Source: Chryseobacterium nakagawai (lineage in GTDB: Bacteria; Bacteroidota; Bacteroidia; Flavobacteriales; Weeksellaceae). Taken from it: 64,000 nucleotides of DNA. Positions 55,025 through 63,494 of the stretch are shown in pieces; the stretch's first letter is position 1, and every line of letters starts with the position of its first letter. Both the position numbers and the translations under genes were made by a program. Location of the stretch: assembly GCF_900637665.1 (NCBI RefSeq), contig NZ_LR134386.1:3278501-3342500 (forward strand), read 5' to 3'. The notes below the pieces were generated by a model. The model was not told the origin of the DNA. It did no database searches and saw only the letters and a program-made list of their open reading frames with translations.

Positions 55025-56976
55025 ATAATGTTCATATTGCAAACAGCTTGGCTACCAGTATTTGGTCTTCACTCAAGATTGCGATTGAGAATAATAGCCC
55101 CGAAACTGTAAACACTTTTGTAAATTTTTTAAGAAAAATTTTACGAAAAACATTAAAATATAAAAAGATTGAAACTTTTAATCAATTTATAATTTTTCCA
55201 GATACGATCTATACAACTATAAAACAACAACAGAGTAAATACCAATTAAAAGGAGAGAAAATATTTTTTGTAGCTGATGAAATGTCACGTCACATAAGTG
55301 AAATAATTACATTGATTAGAATTTTAACAAAAGATGAATCTAATAAATTATTAATCATTGATTTTTATTATGAGGCTTTTAGAAGTTTTAATGATCTATT
55401 ATATAGACAGACTACATTTTATGACTGGGAAATGTTGGCCTCATCGATAAAAAAATATCGATATTTAACTGGTGATTTATTTGCTGATCCAAGTAGTAAA
55501 TACCGCTTAAATATTTTAATTTCTGAAAGTTACGGAGATGAAAATACTGAAGAAATACAAAAAATTAAAGCTGATTTAGAGGTTCAATCTCGAGTCAGTA
55601 ATTATGGGAGGCAAACCCTTTCTGGCCTTAAATATTGGCTCTATTTACTGTACGATGAGGGTATAATTGATACTGAGAATTTACTTAGACTATTGCAAGT
55701 AGTTAAAGAAGTTCAGATAAATGATTTAGACAAAGAGATTAAGGATCTCTTTTTTTTCAGAACTTCAAATCTATCACAGTACATGGGGTGGAAACACTGG
55801 GACTTCATGGGTCGGCCTGAAATGGAATCGTTTAGACCTCCGATGGTTTCAAACTGGATGACTACCGGATTTGTAATCGATAGAATAAGGACGAAGAACT
55901 ATTATTTTGATATATCTGAAATTAGCTCAAATCAAAAAATGACACTTCCTTTTCTATATGACGCAGTGCAAGAAGATATTCAAAAATTCAGAAAAGACTA
56001 TGAGAAATGGCAAAAAATATTGTTGGTGAGAAATATTGATGAATATGATAGGATAGCAAAAAACTTATTAGCTTCTATAGCATTTGCAAAGCGAGTGATC
56101 GTAAGTGAGGAAGAAAAATTATTAGCTGAAAAAGATCTTGATGATAGTAAAATAAGATGGTTTACAATACAAATGCAAGATGCGTGGAAAATCGAAACTA
56201 GGATTAGAAAAATTTTTAACATTTTAGGGGATATTATGGAGGTTTCCGAGGATTATCCGGGAATTAAAAAATTAGAACAGCACAACTTTATTGAAAATGG
56301 TAAAAAATTATTTAATAAAGATGATTATGTGAACGCAAAAAATGGATTGGATCATTTTGCTACGGGATTTGGAAAAATGGAAAATGACCTGTTTATTGAA
56401 ATTGTCGAGAATTGTGATCCGGTGATTATCCATGAAACATCCCTATTACTTTTACTCGATTCCGCCCTTGCACAAATGCAAAGAAATTCAATTACAACTA
56501 CTGCTATTATTTTGGAATCTGAATATCTCTATAAAGATGAAGAATTTTTCAGATCAGATAGGTATACTGGTTACTACAATCCTATATATCATGATGATAC
56601 TATGAATTTTTTTGTATTAGGTGAATTTGACGGTATTCCCATATTTTTAGTAGATAGCCCATTGTTGAAAGATAAAGTAGTCATCAGCAATTTTAAGAAA
56701 GCTTTTCTGATGCACCATATTGTTAATGAAGCCTGGTTTGAGAATGAATTGTCTGTAGATGTAAATAAAATACCAGAAGAATTGGTTGAAGAAAAATACT
56801 TCGAAAATCCAAGTGTATGGCAACAGACTGATGAGGGTATTCTTTTATCCGAGGAGGACGCAAAAATTAAAATACGTAATTCAATTACAATAGACTTTGA
56901 AAGATTTGTAGATTTTGAGGTTAAGGATAAGACTCAATTCATTGTTGGTCATATTATAGAATCTAATAATATATAA
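55021..56976 (+). CDS. Large soluble protein of unknown function
   Basis: 651 residues, no signal peptide and no membrane helix, mostly helical by composition, with many Ile, Lys, Asp and Glu. Recurring features are YYEAFRSFNDLLYRQTTFYDWEM split over about 130-160, KYWLYLLYDEGIID and GLDHFATGFGKMENDLF. I see no Walker, HNH, PD-D/E, TIR or helicase motif by eye, so no enzyme can be claimed. It is fused in transcription to the membrane protein gene upstream through an ATGA overlap, and followed by a 456-base gap. Confidence 0.65.
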   Translation: MNNVHIANSLATSIWSSLKIAIENNSPETVNTFVNFLRKILRKTLKYKKIETFNQFIIFPDTIYTTIKQQQSKYQLKGEKIFFVADEMSRHISEIITLIRILTKDESNKLLIIDFYYEAFRSFNDLLYRQTTFYDWEMLASSIKKYRYLTGDLFADPSSKYRLNILISESYGDENTEEIQKIKADLEVQSRVSNYGRQTLSGLKYWLYLLYDEGIIDTENLLRLLQVVKEVQINDLDKEIKDLFFFRTSNLSQYMGWKHWDFMGRPEMESFRPPMVSNWMTTGFVIDRIRTKNYYFDISEISSNQKMTLPFLYDAVQEDIQKFRKDYEKWQKILLVRNIDEYDRIAKNLLASIAFAKRVIVSEEEKLLAEKDLDDSKIRWFTIQMQDAWKIETRIRKIFNILGDIMEVSEDYPGIKKLEQHNFIENGKKLFNKDDYVNAKNGLDHFATGFGKMENDLFIEIVENCDPVIIHETSLLLLLDSALAQMQRNSITTTAIILESEYLYKDEEFFRSDRYTGYYNPIYHDDTMNFFVLGEFDGIPIFLVDSPLLKDKVVISNFKKAFLMHHIVNEAWFENELSVDVNKIPEELVEEKYFENPSVWQQTDEGILLSEEDAKIKIRNSITIDFERFVDFEVKDKTQFIVGHIIESNNI

Positions 56977-57344
56977 TATAAGACCATTAGCGATAAACAA
57001 AATATTATAAAGGTTAATTACACTTATATAACTTATTCTAATACAATGATTAACTTCAAAATTCACATTTTTTTACAGAAAAACCACATAAATACATTTA
57101 ATTGTAATGTGATTAGTTAATCGTGATCAATCTGAACTCTATTTGAATAGATTAAAAAGCTTTTTTAAAGTGATATTTTATAGCTGATTTCTACATTTGT
57201 ATCGATATAAGCTGTAAATTGTAACAAACTAATTTGTGAAAACTTGCCTTATTCTAATTATGATGTAGTCTTTCTTTATAATCCTAGAGACAAGACAGTG
57301 CCACATCAAATATAACCGGAGGTACTTAGCCACTGACCAACTTC

Positions 57345-57372
57345 CTCAATAGAGTATAAGAGCTCTATTGAG
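57345..57372 (+). other. Strong hairpin in the 56977-57432 gap
   Basis: A perfect 10-bp inverted repeat CTCAATAGAG (57345-57354) and CTCTATTGAG (57363-57372) with an 8-base loop, with GCGTAACGTAACG just after it. No T run follows, so a terminator is not the best reading. It sits 61 bases before the next ATG and could be an operator, an attenuator or part of a small RNA. I see no gene in the rest of the gap. Confidence 0.55.
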
Positions 57373-57432
57373 CGTAACGTAACGAAAAAAGTAATTCTTA
57401 ATATATTATAGAACATTAACCAAATTTTAATT

Positions 57433-57810
57433 ATGGAAGACAACTTAACTTATGAATTTTTTATACGCAGATGTTGGAACTGCGATAGATTTAAACATGG
57501 AGCCAATACTGATGACTGGGAACGTCTGACAATCAATCATTTTAATTACAAAAACCCTAAACCTGGTGTTAAGGAAGATCAGTTAGAGCGCACATATCAT
57601 AAGAAACTAGATGAAATAAAAGAACATTTAGACAAAGCTTTTAACAAGCTTAGTTCAGTATTGGCTAAGAAAAAAATACCCGCGTCTGTAATTGACGATA
57701 TTGCTAAATACAAGACACAAGTTGCTGATAGTACACAACCGCAAGAAATAATGGATTGCCTAAATAGTACAATTCCTATTCTGGACGAATACGACATTCG
57801 TCTTAAATAA
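57433..57810 (+). CDS. Small protein of unknown function
   Basis: 125 residues, soluble and mainly helical, with one CWNC pair (Cys14, Cys17) near the start, a DDWERL segment and a lysine-rich helical region (HKKLDEIKEHLDKAFNKLSS). It is too short for most enzymes and I recognise no domain. It is the last island gene and is followed by a hairpin. It might be a regulator or antitoxin-like partner, but nothing in the sequence proves that. Confidence 0.6.
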   Translation: MEDNLTYEFFIRRCWNCDRFKHGANTDDWERLTINHFNYKNPKPGVKEDQLERTYHKKLDEIKEHLDKAFNKLSSVLAKKKIPASVIDDIAKYKTQVADSTQPQEIMDCLNSTIPILDEYDIRLK

Positions 57811-57817
57811 ATATTTG

Positions 57818-57840
57818 ACGGCTGTCTTTTTGACAGCCGT
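57818..57840 (+). terminator. Hairpin after the last island gene
   Basis: A perfect 9-bp stem ACGGCTGTC/GACAGCCGT with a five-T loop, 8 bases past the stop of the 125-residue gene. The T run downstream is weak, so termination may be partial. Confidence 0.65.
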
Positions 57841-58031
57841 TACTATTTTCAAAACTCTTCCTCTCACTACTACTCTGTATATCTGTAGTAGTCGGTTGAA
57901 TATATTTTAAATTAAGTAATTCAAATATGAACATCAAATGTGAACAATAATTTCTTTTTTTGTATAAAAAATTATAACAAAAGCCATTCAATAAAAAGAT
58001 TAAAAAACATCGATTACAAAAAATGAACATT

Positions 58032-58070
58032 CTACACTACATATTTTGCTACTTTGTTTCTTAGTGACAT
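58032..58070 (-). pseudogene. Truncated ssb start (12 codons)
   Basis: The right repeat copy holds an ATG at 58070-58068 followed by the first seven ssb codons, then five codons of unrelated sequence and a TAG stop (MSLRNKVAKYVV). It is a broken duplicate of the ssb 5' end created by the repeat. With the copied promoter it could drive transcription leftward into the island, antisense to the last gene. Confidence 0.85.
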
Positions 58071-58215
58071 AACTTTTAGATTTTAATGATTAATATTTCA
58101 GATAAGAGACGTTCACTGTTTTCTCAAATCTCTGTGGCAAAGTTGTAGATCCCAACAAGGCTCAGTCGGTTATAAACTATTTAAATTCGTTTGTAGTCGT
58201 TTACGATCGGATAAA
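58050..58215. repeat. Direct repeat, right copy (candidate attachment site)
   Basis: 166 bases matching 51856-52021 with three substitutions and no gap. It ends 214 bases before the AraC gene start. The three differences may date the duplication or reflect the sequence of the incoming element. Confidence 0.95.
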
Positions 58216-58300
58216 CAAAACAAAAAATACACTATAGGAATTATTTTATAGAGTAAAAAAATGTTGATTTAATTTGAAAAACAAAAATTCACAAAGTAAT

Positions 58301-58344
58301 TAGTCACTAATGCACGATTTTTTTTATTCGTGCATTAGTGGCTA
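58301..58344. promoter_or_regulatory. Long inverted repeat before the AraC gene
   Basis: 17-base arms TAGTCACTAATGCACGA (58301-58317) and TCGTGCATTAGTGGCTA (58328-58344) with one mismatch and a 10-base T-rich loop. No T run follows on either strand, so a regulator operator or mRNA structure is as likely as a terminator. The rest of the 57811-58428 gap outside this and the repeat has no gene I can support. Confidence 0.6.
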
Positions 58345-58362
58345 TTTAATTTAGATTTAAAT

Positions 58363-58370
58363 TATTTTTG
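58363..58370 (+). promoter_or_regulatory. Candidate -7 box for the AraC gene
   Basis: TATTTTTG matches TAnnTTTG and lies 58 bases before the ATG, directly after the inverted repeat at 58301-58344. No good -33 element is visible, so the repeat may hold an activator or repressor site. Confidence 0.4.
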
Positions 58371-58428
58371 TATTGTGTTCTATACAAAAAGGTAGTACAA
58401 AGATTTTTGAATATAAAGAAATGAGTAT

Positions 58429-59304
58429 ATGAAGAAGCTGGAGATTAAAAAGAATATTCAAAAGGAAGAGGATAAAAATCTTTCTTTTCGGGTTTTTGAT
58501 TTAACCAATGACTCTTTGAAAGAGTATGGTAAGCCACACAAAAAAGATCATTTTTTTATTATCGTTATTGAAAATGGGACTTTACAACTGCATATTGAGG
58601 ATAAGATTCATTTTTTGAAGCCAGGGAAAATCTCTGTGGTATTTCCGGAGCAGGTGCATTTTATTTCTGATATAAGTAATGACCTGAAAGGAAAAATCAT
58701 TCTGTTTGAAGAAATATTATTCTGTTCAGATATTTTGAAAAACGAACTGAGTACTTATAATGTCAACCTTTCCACGCAGCTTCATTGTACCGTTTTGTCA
58801 TCAGAAGACTTTCAGCAAAGTTTATATACAATCTCCATCATCAAAGGAATTTATCAGCATCCAAGCCTTATCAAAAAGGAACAGGCAAGGTTTCATATCA
58901 AAATTTTTCTGTTGGGGTTAATTGAATCTGTTCATGGACTTCATCCTATCTTGCATAAAGAAACACCCGACAAACCAATATATGTTCGTTTTAAAAAATT
59001 GTTGAATGAACATTACAAACAATACAGAACGGTTCAATATTATGCAGATGAACTGGCTATTAGCCCAAAAAAATTAAACTCCATTACAAAAAAGCATTGT
59101 GGAGAAACGGCCATTCAAGCCATTCATAACCGAATTTTAATAGAGATCAAACGGCAATTGATGTTTTCAGATCTTTCTCATAAAGAAATCGCCTTTGATC
59201 TTGGTTTCAATTCACCTTCTGCTCTCAATAAGTTTGTAAAGGCAAAATTGAAGGAAACCCCCACTGCTCTTCAACAGGAATTGGCGCAAATGTATAACAC
59301 ATAA
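58429..59304 (+). CDS. AraC family transcriptional regulator
   Basis: 291 residues. The N-terminal cupin-like half (HFFIIVIENGTLQLHIED, LKPGKISVVFPEQVHFI) senses a ligand, and the C-terminal AraC helix-turn-helix pair reads QYYADELAISPKKLNSITKK and HKEIAFDLGFNSPSALNKFVK. It is in the same direction as the iron alcohol dehydrogenase gene 67 bases later, so it probably controls it. The ligand is unknown. Confidence 0.88.
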   Translation: MKKLEIKKNIQKEEDKNLSFRVFDLTNDSLKEYGKPHKKDHFFIIVIENGTLQLHIEDKIHFLKPGKISVVFPEQVHFISDISNDLKGKIILFEEILFCSDILKNELSTYNVNLSTQLHCTVLSSEDFQQSLYTISIIKGIYQHPSLIKKEQARFHIKIFLLGLIESVHGLHPILHKETPDKPIYVRFKKLLNEHYKQYRTVQYYADELAISPKKLNSITKKHCGETAIQAIHNRILIEIKRQLMFSDLSHKEIAFDLGFNSPSALNKFVKAKLKETPTALQQELAQMYNT

Positions 59305-59339
59305 TCCTGTTTGTATAACATGGTCCGTCTGGGCTTATC

Positions 59340-59347
59340 TAATTTTG
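59340..59347 (+). promoter_or_regulatory. Candidate -7 box for the alcohol dehydrogenase gene
   Basis: TAATTTTG matches TAnnTTTG, 24 bases before the ATG at 59372. TTG lies 26 bases upstream (59311-59313), longer than the usual 19-21 spacer, which fits a regulated promoter. Confidence 0.45.
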
Positions 59348-59371
59348 TCTCATTAAAATCAAACAAAAAAA

Positions 59372-60538
59372 ATGAGCAAATTATTCATTGCAGGAGAAGT
59401 TTTCCATGGTGCCGGAAGTCTTTCAGAATTAGCAAATATTAAAGGTAAAAAAGCGGTAATCGTAACAGGAGGAAGCTCAATGAGAAAAAGCGGAACTCTG
59501 GATAAGGCCATCACTTATCTTACTGAAGCAGGAATAGAAACACAAATTTTCGAAGGTGTAGAAGAAGATCCGTCATCAGCAACTTGTATGAAAGGAGCTG
59601 AAATCATGAAAACATTTGAGCCTGATTGGGTGATTGGTTTAGGAGGTTGTTCTGCCATTGATGCCGCAAAAATCATGTGGGTATTTTACGAATATCCTGA
59701 TGCCGATTTTGATGCGATGATAAAACCTTTCACGGTTCCTGTTTTAAGAAATAAGGCAAAATTTATCGCCATTCCATCCACAAGTGGTACAGGAACTGAA
59801 ACTACAGGTCTTGCTGTAATTACCGACAGAGAAAAAGGGGTAAAATATCCTATCGTTTCTTATGAATTAACACCGGATATTGCTATCGTAGATGGAGAAA
59901 TCTGTGCTTCAATGCCTGCACATGTGACTTCCAATACGGGGCTTGATGCATTGACTCACTGTGTGGAAGCTTTTGTTTCCAATATTGATAATAATATCGC
60001 AGATGCGCTTTCAAAAGGAGGCCTTGATATTGTTTTTAACAATTTAAAAGAAGCGGTAGAAAATCCAAACAATATTACAGCCCGTCAGAATATGCATGAT
60101 GCTTCTTTTATGGCAGGTTTAGCTTTCAATAATGCATGGTTAGGAATTGTTCACTCATTATCTCATCAAGTTGGAGCGTTGTATGGGATTCCTCACGGAG
60201 CATCTAATGCTATTTTCCTTCCTAATGTTATCCGTTATAACGCTCAAGCTACAGAACGCTATCCAGATTTAGCCAGAGTTATTGGTAAAGAAACAGCTGA
60301 AGACCTTGCGCAGGCCATCGAGGCATTACGTTTAGAGGTTAATAATCCATCAGCCATAAAAGAATTTGGAATTTCAAGAGAAGATTGGGACAAAAATATT
60401 GATTATATCACGGCTAATGCACTTGCAGATCCTTGTACAGGTTTCAATCCTAGAGTTCCTTCTTTGGATGAATTAAAGTCAATTTATAATGCTTGTTATG
60501 AAGGGCTTGTTTACACTGAAGAATTGGTGGCAGGATAA
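59372..60538 (+). CDS. Iron-containing alcohol dehydrogenase (type III)
   Basis: 388 residues. The NAD-binding loop reads GLGGCSAIDAAKIM. The metal ligands are in TGLDALTHCVEAF and HSLSHQVGALYGIPHG, matching the Asp/His/His/His set of the type III Fe-ADH family. It interconverts an alcohol and an aldehyde or ketone with NAD(P)H; the substrate is not known. It is likely controlled by the AraC protein encoded upstream. Confidence 0.93.
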   Translation: MSKLFIAGEVFHGAGSLSELANIKGKKAVIVTGGSSMRKSGTLDKAITYLTEAGIETQIFEGVEEDPSSATCMKGAEIMKTFEPDWVIGLGGCSAIDAAKIMWVFYEYPDADFDAMIKPFTVPVLRNKAKFIAIPSTSGTGTETTGLAVITDREKGVKYPIVSYELTPDIAIVDGEICASMPAHVTSNTGLDALTHCVEAFVSNIDNNIADALSKGGLDIVFNNLKEAVENPNNITARQNMHDASFMAGLAFNNAWLGIVHSLSHQVGALYGIPHGASNAIFLPNVIRYNAQATERYPDLARVIGKETAEDLAQAIEALRLEVNNPSAIKEFGISREDWDKNIDYITANALADPCTGFNPRVPSLDELKSIYNACYEGLVYTEELVAG

Positions 60539-60597
60539 TTAATTTTGGTAATTATATACAATTTTACATTAATGCGGTTATCTTATTACTATGACTC

Positions 60598-60718
60598 TGT
60601 CATTCTGAATACAGACTGAAGGTCTGTGAACGTAGTTCAAAAGTGAAATGAAGAATCTAAGCGATATTATGAGATTCTTCCTTCGTCAGAAATCAAAGAT
60701 TCGGCGTAGCCAATGACA
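60598..60718 (-). repeat. Palindromic dispersed repeat, copy 2
   Basis: 121 bases bounded by TGTCATT and AATGACA, a perfect 7-base terminal inverted repeat. Its right 78 bases are the reverse complement of 24962-25039, and it has the same internal GAAGAATCT/AGATTCTTC arms plus an extra small hairpin ACAGAC/GTCTGT (60611-60627). It lies in the gap between two convergent genes. Confidence 0.85.
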
Positions 60719-60771
60719 GTGATGTAAAATTGTATATAGACACTATAATTTTATATTTAAATTTTAGCATA

Positions 60772-60804
60772 AAAAACAGGAAGTCTGATAAACTTCCTGT
60801 TTTT
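60772..60804. terminator. Terminator of the O-methyltransferase gene
   Basis: A 13-bp stem AAAAACAGGAAGT/ACTTCCTGTTTTT with a 7-base loop, symmetrical in A and T so it can serve both strands. It lies 21 bases past the methyltransferase stop on the minus strand. Confidence 0.88.
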
Positions 60805-60825
60805 GCTATCATTACGCTCTCAGTT

Positions 60826-61851
60826 TTAAATTTTCTCACATTCAATGATGCTTTTCGCTTCTGTACCAATCTGAACAAGCCTGCTGAATTGTAATCCTGA
60901 TTTTTCCAAAAGAACTTTAAACTCGCTCAATGTTCTTTCTCTTCCGGTAAGACAAGCCAGCATTACAATATCCAAAAGTTTGGCAATATGAGGCTGATTT
61001 AGAGAATCATCAGGAATAACGGCATCTATAATCAATAGTTTTGCTCCTTTTGGCATTGCATCATAGCAAACTTTTAAAATCTGAATACATTCCTCATCAT
61101 TCCAGTCATGGATAATCCATTTCATGGTATATAAATCTGCTCCTTCCGGAACTTTTTCAAAAAAACTACCGATGGCAACAGAACATCTTCTTTTTAAATT
61201 TTCGGGGATAAGTTCCACAGTCTTTTCGATTACATTTTCTTCATCAAAAATGACCCCTGAACTATCGGATGCAGCATCCAGGATAGTATACATCATCACT
61301 CCATTTCCTCCGCCTATATCTACTATTTTTTTATAGGGACTGAAATCATAATTTTCCATAATTCCTTTTAGCTCCGTTCCTGACATTCCGGTCATCCCTT
61401 TTCCGAAGTTCTCCCCTATTTCCGGATGCTTTTTATAGTAAGTCCAAAGAGGCATTCTGTGAATATGATCAAAAGGGATTTCACCTGTCTGAACAGCGTA
61501 GGTAAGCTCTCCATACGCAGGAAAATGTTCTTTCATTATCGTAAGTACAAAATTCTTTGCTGTTCCTGGCACATCAGTCTGCAATGCTGCCCCAAAATCA
61601 TTTAATGCAAAGATTTGGTTCTCTGATTCTTCAAAAATACCCACACTGCTTAATGCTCTCATGATTCTATACAATGCTTTTTCATTGGACTGTATTTCTT
61701 TTGCCAGCGATGAAATTGTTTTCGGGCCAGCTGCCAAATGATCTGCAATGTTTAATTCTGCGGCTGTCTTTACACAGCCGGCAATCCACACACCGCCTAA
61801 TACTTGAAACATCTTCAAGGTAAATTCAGGTTTTACGGGTTGTTTTTTCAT
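60826..61851 (-). CDS. O-methyltransferase (acetylserotonin OMT-like)
   Basis: 341 residues. An N-terminal winged-helix dimerisation part (about 20-100, with LNIADHLAAGPKTISSLAKE) is followed by the SAM domain with KIVDIGGGNGVMMYTILD and the catalytic His in MKWIIHDWNDEECIQIL. This is the Methyltransf_2 layout of small-molecule O-methyltransferases for hydroxylated aromatics or polyketides. The substrate is unknown, and no biosynthetic partners are adjacent. Confidence 0.9.
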   Translation of the reverse strand: MKKQPVKPEFTLKMFQVLGGVWIAGCVKTAAELNIADHLAAGPKTISSLAKEIQSNEKALYRIMRALSSVGIFEESENQIFALNDFGAALQTDVPGTAKNFVLTIMKEHFPAYGELTYAVQTGEIPFDHIHRMPLWTYYKKHPEIGENFGKGMTGMSGTELKGIMENYDFSPYKKIVDIGGGNGVMMYTILDAASDSSGVIFDEENVIEKTVELIPENLKRRCSVAIGSFFEKVPEGADLYTMKWIIHDWNDEECIQILKVCYDAMPKGAKLLIIDAVIPDDSLNQPHIAKLLDIVMLACLTGRERTLSEFKVLLEKSGLQFSRLVQIGTEAKSIIECEKI

Positions 61852-62039
61852 AGGAATAGTTTTTAATTGAGATTAAAGTTTACAATATCATAATTCAACA
61901 ATAAGTGAAATTATGTATTTTATTCATAACTTACTGACATTTAAATTAAAAAAACAATTATAACCACTAGCTTATGTAAAAATTTATCAAAGAAATTATT
62001 TAAATTAGTCTTCATTGTTCAATCAAAATTCCATTAGAG

Positions 62040-62762
62040 ATGCAGAATCGTTTTAAAAACATTGCAAAAGCAGGACTGTTTGTCCTATGTTCAAATTTTT
62101 CATATGCTCAAAAAACATATATCCCTGTTCCCCAATCTCAATTTGATTTAAGTGACTTTAACCTTCAGCTTCCTATTGAGAAAAACAATTCTATAACCAT
62201 AATTAAAGGAGCAGATATTCCTAAGTTTTCTTCCGAGAATTTTTATTTTTCACCAGAGGACACGAGCATCCGTCTTTTTTGTTCTTCTGATGGCAAAACT
62301 ACTCAGGGATCTCACTACCCCAGAACAGAACTACGACAAATTAGCGAATGGCATTTTGAAAACCAACATCATTTACAGGTTAAAATGGCGGTATTAAAGC
62401 AGCCTGGTACGGGAAAGATAATCATTGGACAGATCCATGGTAATTCCAAGGGAACGGAAGCTGTAAAAATCTGGTGGAATAATGGTAACCTTCAGGTTGG
62501 TTTTAAAAAAGAAGTTGATGATAAAGAACAACGCATTACTCTTTTGAAAAACATTCCTTTGGGACAAGTATTTGAATACTCTATTGAACAAAACAACTTA
62601 AATATTCAGGTAAAAATAAACCAACAAACGACTGTATTTAGCCTTGGAAATAGCTGGAAACACGAATCAGTTTATTTTAAAGCCGGGAATTATCTGCAAG
62701 ACAATAAATTTCCGGTAACCTCCGGTACTGTGGCTATTTATCAAATTAAAACAAACAGCTAA
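62040..62762 (+). CDS. Alginate lyase, PL7 family
   Basis: 240 residues with the three PL7 motifs: RTELR at 95-99, QIH at 131-133 and YFKAGNYLQ at 212-220. It has a signal peptide (IAKAGLFVLCSNFSYAQ), so it is exported. It cuts alginate by beta-elimination; the QIH form in the family tends to prefer guluronate-containing sites, but specificity cannot be settled here. No SusCD pair, other lyase or transporter is adjacent, so it is a stand-alone enzyme. Confidence 0.92.
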   Translation: MQNRFKNIAKAGLFVLCSNFSYAQKTYIPVPQSQFDLSDFNLQLPIEKNNSITIIKGADIPKFSSENFYFSPEDTSIRLFCSSDGKTTQGSHYPRTELRQISEWHFENQHHLQVKMAVLKQPGTGKIIIGQIHGNSKGTEAVKIWWNNGNLQVGFKKEVDDKEQRITLLKNIPLGQVFEYSIEQNNLNIQVKINQQTTVFSLGNSWKHESVYFKAGNYLQDNKFPVTSGTVAIYQIKTNS

Positions 62763-62849
62763 TCTGAAAGACCGGTTAAAGGCTGGTAATAATTTTTACT
62801 CTTGAAGGCTGCAATCTCCATATTATCCATTTACAAACGGATAATTCTG

Positions 62850-62857
62850 TATCTTTG
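62850..62857 (+). promoter_or_regulatory. Candidate -7 box for the HPP gene
   Basis: TATCTTTG matches TAnnTTTG and lies 29 bases before the ATG at 62887. No -33 TTTG at the correct distance is seen. Confidence 0.4.
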
Positions 62858-62886
62858 TACTATCATCAAAAAAGAAGACAACCTCA

Positions 62887-63489
62887 ATGAAGAAGACGAT
62901 AAAAAGAACATTCAGAGTTTCGAAATATGTGATCTATAAGGAAACACTGGTTGATTACAAGGAGCATTTCTGGTCATTCTTAGGTGCTTTTTTCGGAATT
63001 GGACTGATTGCTTTTATACAGTCTCATTCTTTGACACAGACAGAAAACATATTTCTGATCGGTTCTTTTGGGGCTTCCAGTGTTCTGATTTATGGAGCCA
63101 TTCAAAGTCCGTTAGCACAACCTAGAAATTTGATAGGTGGGCATGTGCTTTCAGCATTAGTAGGGGTTACAGTGTATCAAATTGTACCGGATATTATATG
63201 GATTTCGGCTCCATTGGCTGTGGCTTTTTCTATTGTATTGATGCAATACACAAAAACCCTGCATCCGCCAGGTGGAGCAACAGCTCTTATTGCGGTAAGT
63301 TCAACCGGAAAAATTCCGGAATTAGGCTATTGGTATGTTATCTCTCCGGTTCTTTCGGGGTGTATTATCCTGTTGCTTGTGGCTTTGTTTTTTAACAATA
63401 TAACGCCCAACAGAAGCTACCCTTCTCACAGCAGGTTTATAAGATTGTTACGAAAAAAACATGCTCACGGGCACAAAATGAAAAAGTAA
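62887..63489 (+). CDS. HPP family membrane protein
   Basis: 200 residues with four to five membrane helices and the family motif HPPGGATALIAV, preceded by SPLAQPRNLIGGHVLSALVG. HPP proteins in plants and cyanobacteria have been linked to nitrite transport, but the role in this group is not established. The next gene starts 5 bases later, so they are co-transcribed. Confidence 0.92.
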   Translation: MKKTIKRTFRVSKYVIYKETLVDYKEHFWSFLGAFFGIGLIAFIQSHSLTQTENIFLIGSFGASSVLIYGAIQSPLAQPRNLIGGHVLSALVGVTVYQIVPDIIWISAPLAVAFSIVLMQYTKTLHPPGGATALIAVSSTGKIPELGYWYVISPVLSGCIILLLVALFFNNITPNRSYPSHSRFIRLLRKKHAHGHKMKK

Positions 63490-63494
63490 AACAT

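Larger units (their letters stand above)
52022..58049. mobile_element. Candidate genomic island between the direct repeats
   Basis: About 6.0 kb between the repeats, carrying five genes with no assigned function, all on the plus strand, unlike the leftward genes before it. Sampled lines are 22 to 28 percent G+C against about 40 percent in hisS by hand count. No integrase, recombinase, transposase or plasmid gene is present, so movement would need an enzyme from elsewhere, or the copies may arise by homologous exchange. Recombination between the repeats would remove the island and leave ssb with one intact 5' region. Confidence 0.7.

Noticed and set aside
57200..57420. Retron-like non-coding RNA
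   Set aside because: A hairpin is present, but no reverse transcriptase motif is seen in any island protein.
52022..58049. Prophage or integrative conjugative element
   Set aside because: No integrase, capsid, portal, relaxase or type IV secretion gene; only five unassigned genes fit, so a small cargo island is the most that can be claimed.
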